NCBI RefSeq assembly: GCF_000485595.1
Contig: NW_014578218.1
Location: 4,768 to 34,347, forward strand
Length of the DNA: 29,580 bases
Direction: 5' to 3'
From: Priapulus caudatus
Taxonomy: Eukaryota; Priapulida; Priapulimorpha; Priapulimorphida; Priapulidae
In this document: positions 1-29,580 of the stretch, piece by piece
How positions within the stretch are numbered: the stretch's first letter is position 1
Layout of the letters: each line of letters opens with the position of its first letter
Position numbers and translations under genes: made by a program
Notes under the pieces: generated by a model
Told to the model about the DNA's origin: nothing
Seen by the model: the letters and a program-made list of their open reading frames with translations, nothing else
Database searches by the model: none

Positions 1-98
1 TCGTTAAACTTAAACTACCGTACCGGACGGACGTACGTTACTACTACTTACTTAACTTACTATACGTACTGTATATATATATATATAGAGTAATATAT

Positions 99-178
<80 letters not shown>

Positions 179-196
179 CGAGCGTGCGTGCGTGGG

Positions 197-240
<44 letters not shown>

Positions 241-392
241 TGTGTGCGTTCGTGCGTCGCAACTGAATGAGTTAGATACCTTTATATGCATGATAAAGCT
301 TCAGCTAAAAATATCATGATAATACCTGAGAACTATAGACAATGTTTATTAATAAAATATTAATAATATTGTTGTTATTAATATTATTATGA

Positions 393-424
<32 letters not shown>

Positions 425-499
425 GTTATTGTTATTCTTCGTCTTATTATTATTATCATTAGTACTATTATTATTAGTATTATTATCATTATCATCATT

Positions 500-568
<69 letters not shown>

Positions 569-1010
569 GTCGTCATCATCATTATCATACGTCAAACGTT
601 TAGGCTTTATATAGTGTTTTAATAATACCGACAGAAACGCGCGTCAGTAATAGTAATGGAAAACATTATGCTTATACACACAGGCCAACGTGCTTTGCTT
701 TTGCCCTTGTTTGCTTACTAAACCATGCCAAACATACGAGGTTCTAATCAATAGCAAATTCTGTAGTTGCTCGAGGTACAGTCGTGTTGCATAGTTTGCT
801 TCCACTGTCATGTGAACGTCAGGATAATTATATTGGCAATGACGCGTATACGGGTTTGCGCACGTTACTAAACGCATGTGCCAGCGCCAACAGTCATACG
901 TGGTGAAGCCCTCGCAAGAACTGAGCGCCGAAGCAAGCAGCGCAGGTGTGCCAACGCCCTCTGTCAACTATCGGTAAATTCTAAACGTTCTGTCATATGT
1001 TACCGGAGAG
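1..1010. other. 5' flank with microsatellites, no gene seen
   Basis: Contains (TA)n at 70-112, (TG)n at about 113-176, (GTGC/CGTG)n at about 183-242, AT-rich TTA/TTG triplets at 360-470 and (ATC)n at about 482-575. From 600 to 1010 it is mixed sequence with no splice-bounded coding segment that I could recognise. Long apparent peptides here (poly-Asp, poly-Ile, Thr-His repeats) are translations of microsatellites. Confidence 0.8.
482..575. repeat. (ATC)n trinucleotide repeat
   Basis: Nearly pure ATC/ATT triplets, longest pure run about 490-567. The complementary motif (GAT)n recurs at 23291-23350 inside the gene. Confidence 0.95.
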
Positions 1011-1261
1011 GAACACAGCGTAAACACATGAAATTATTGCGCGCGTGGGCGCATCAACGATATTTTTACTAGGAACAATACGTGAGCACATGAACCTAGT
1101 ACGTTCGTGCTGTCGTAAGAGATATACGCGACGAAGAACATTACGCGAACGCATGAACTGATTACGTGCGTGCTGTCACCAACGATATACGCGACGAAGA
1201 ACATTACGCGAACCCACGAACTGATTACGTGCGTGCTGTCGTAAGCGATATAAACGAGTAC
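1011..1261. repeat. Four-copy 63-bp tandem repeat upstream of the start codon
   Basis: Units at 1011-1072 (62 bp, most diverged), 1073-1135, 1136-1198 and 1199-1261. The third and fourth differ at only a few positions. Each unit starts GAACA and contains CATGAAC/CACGAAC, TACGTGCGTGCTGTC and GATATA. The array ends about 120 bp before the ATG at 1383, so it lies in the likely promoter or 5' UTR. Confidence 0.9.
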
Positions 1262-1382
1262 TTATACAATTCCTCACGTCACTTGATGGCCAGCCCCCGC
1301 GCAACGTGGTGAACAATCGTGAGCAGTCAATTAATGAACACACATCATTGAAGAGGCGTTCTGATTAGGGGGGGGGCGGAAC

Positions 1383-27577
<26,195 letters not shown>

Positions 27578-27864
27578 CTGGTAACAGAATCATCACGGCA
27601 GTCAAATTGAGGTTTTAAAGCCTTTCTAGTCCAACGCATGTCTATATACCTTTACGTGTTTGCTGTGGCGTGCCACGTAGCTCAGCATTGTTATTGTAAT
27701 CAACGCACTGTTTTGTTATTTACGGTTTCGCAACGATGCGATAGGATAAAAACGTGGGACCATTGCCGTGTAATTCACTGCGGTCGATAAAAAATATACA
27801 TGTCAATTCAATAATTAATTCAGCATTCGCCCATTAGCTATACATACCGATTATATATAAATAA

Positions 27865-27903
<39 letters not shown>

Positions 27904-29451
27904 CACGAGCGCACGAGCGCGTATATATATATACGAGCGCACGCACAGGCACGCGCATGCATGTGGGTGCCATTTGTCAAGCCTCCGCATAAACCGTCGG
28001 AAGGTGGCGCCATAGTACTTAAGTATATCCCGTAGGTAAATAAGGATGCAGGATCACTTTCCCGCCGATTTATACTCTTCACTCATTAATATTCTAAATG
28101 AAATGTGAAATCAAAATGCGAAAATGTAAACGAGTGATATTATTATATTAATATAAGGGGCTACGAATATCTCTTCTTTTTAATAACACGTGCAGATTTT
28201 TCACATGCATCTTAAACTGATTTAAAATCGCATATTTCGCTTTAATTGAACTATTATTGTAAATGTTCTCATTCCCGGCATTCATCCATTTATAGATCCA
28301 CTCACTGATTGGAAATTATTCGTGTGATAACTTACCTTGGACCTACCGATTTGTAAGGCAGGCTATGTAGTTGCGCGTGTGGATCGTTAGATGGCGCCAC
28401 CAAACCAATGAAATCATTTCTAATGAGTATCAATTTTGTATATGTATAATAACATTTTATCATAAATTTTCTCATTGTCCTCCAGGTACGCTACAATTTA
28501 TGTAACAGAATGCGCTCAAATACGTTTGCATAACTGCAGGAGCGTTTTTGGTTCGTATGTGTAACGTTACTAATGTTTGACTTTCGTTGGCCTCGCTTCA
28601 CCAACCGCTGCATACTTTCGCTAAAATAATGATAATTGCACGCCGCAAAAGCTGCGTGTTGCGCGAACTTTCTGTTTGCCCATCAATATATGCCACCGGC
28701 GCCACTTAGCCCAGTCGGCTCCCGGTCGCTCAATCGTATAGTCTATTTAGAGTAACTACGTGGTCTGGCTATAGCGTGTGTAATGAATCGAAGTCATGTC
28801 TAATGTGGCCTGCGGCAACTGTACGCGGGCTATAGTACTATAGCTATGTCTAATGATTATGTGCAGGTGCGTGCTGCATGTAAACGGTGTCAGGTCACCA
28901 AGACTCTAACTCTACTGCTATATATAACCGTATGTAGTTACACAGATCTTTGTTCTAACTATCGACCTATATATATATATATCTATATCTATACGCATGT
29001 CTGTTTATATATGGATCTGTGCCTCGACCGAGACAATCGCTGTAAGTTATGTGGTTACTTGGGTGTTCTATTGTTCGAGCCGCTTCTTCCGTGAACGTCT
29101 TGTTATATATATATATATATATAACTAGGATATATATATCCAGCGCTAACTAAGACATATCTAGAGCTAACGGTTCTCCGAAATGTTGTCATATATACGG
29201 TCACCATGACACACATACATCACCTACATACGCGCACCATTAGGGCATATGCGCGTGCGAAAGCTCGAGCTAACGCTACGGATGTTTTGTCGAACACACC
29301 TTCTGTTTTAATGTAGTCGTAACGTATAATCACCCGCGGAACATCTGTTACGTGAGGTAAGGTATTCGCAGTGCCTAAACCTGCGAAGCCTGAGGGTTCC
29401 AAACAAATATTCTAGTTGTCTCAAACTTTAAAATGGTGATACAACCGGATG

Positions 29452-29517
<66 letters not shown>

Positions 29518-29524
29518 ATATATA

Positions 29525-29580
<56 letters not shown>
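27578..29580. other. 3' flank: probable 3' UTR and intergenic DNA
   Basis: No further gene recognised on either strand. AATAAA hexamers at 27860-27869 are part of an AT microsatellite, so a poly(A) site is uncertain. (TA)n tracts lie at about 27869-27897, 28965-28982, 29104-29123 and 29454-29580; the last runs to the end of the window. Open frames at 28846-29094 and on the - strand at 27834-28082 have no domain signature. Confidence 0.65.

Noticed and set aside
27860-27869. AATAAA poly(A) signals after the stop codon
   Set aside because: They are inside an AT microsatellite, so the match is expected by composition; no GT-rich downstream element was evident.
28700-28795. tRNA-like A box (TAGCCCAGTCGG) suggesting a tRNA or SINE
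   Set aside because: The only B-box-like sequence is poor and too far away (about 75 bp), and no cloverleaf can be drawn.

Overview
The window is animal nuclear DNA, most likely from an invertebrate. It has GT-AG introns, long microsatellites, minisatellites, a small transposon-like element and a 25-N assembly gap. I cannot name the species. The only protein-coding gene I can support is on the + strand and covers most of the window: a DEG/ENaC-family cation channel (degenerin, ASIC, FaNaC superfamily).

Ten exons can be read with matching splice phases. They lie at 1383-1537, 3089-3275, 3690-3931, 4302-4414, 4516-4679, 5105-5209, 24504-24655, 25043-25112, 25507-25582 and 27365-27577. The first six join in one frame into 322 residues: the His-Gly gating motif, TM1, the FPAVTICN palm motif, the CxWxGxxC and NPTYGNCFTFNS segments, and the APYGKC strand. 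The last four join into 169 residues: the YRRS...WP wrist segment, the strand before TM2, TM2 with the GAS selectivity filter, and a short cytoplasmic tail. The cysteine-rich exon or exons that belong between them were not found. They should lie in the 19 kb interval 5210-24503, which is repetitive, gapped and apparently low-quality.

Layout. 1-1010: microsatellites and non-coding flank. 1011-1261: a 63-bp tandem repeat just upstream of the start codon. 1383-5209: the 5' half of the gene. 5210-12310: stitched CCAT, ACGC/CA and GA tracts, with islands of ordinary intron-like DNA, a 117-bp inverted-repeat element at 10201-10317 and the N gap at 11364-11388. About 13400-23085: an indel-ridden, colinear copy of the downstream locus 23840-27330, including a broken copy of the ninth recognised exon and a 6.5 kb noisy version of the minisatellite. 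23090-27577: the 3' half of the gene, whose last intron is mostly a 26-bp minisatellite. 27578-29580: 3' flank with AT tracts and no recognised gene.

I see no new multi-gene system. The most interesting biological signal is that the 26-bp minisatellite of the last intron closely matches the 3' splice junction of the last coding exon (23 of 26 bases over exactly one unit). This suggests that the array was seeded from the splice site. The most important practical signal is that the middle of the window looks like unpolished long-read sequence used to fill gaps. It probably duplicates the 3' half of the gene artificially and hides the missing exon.
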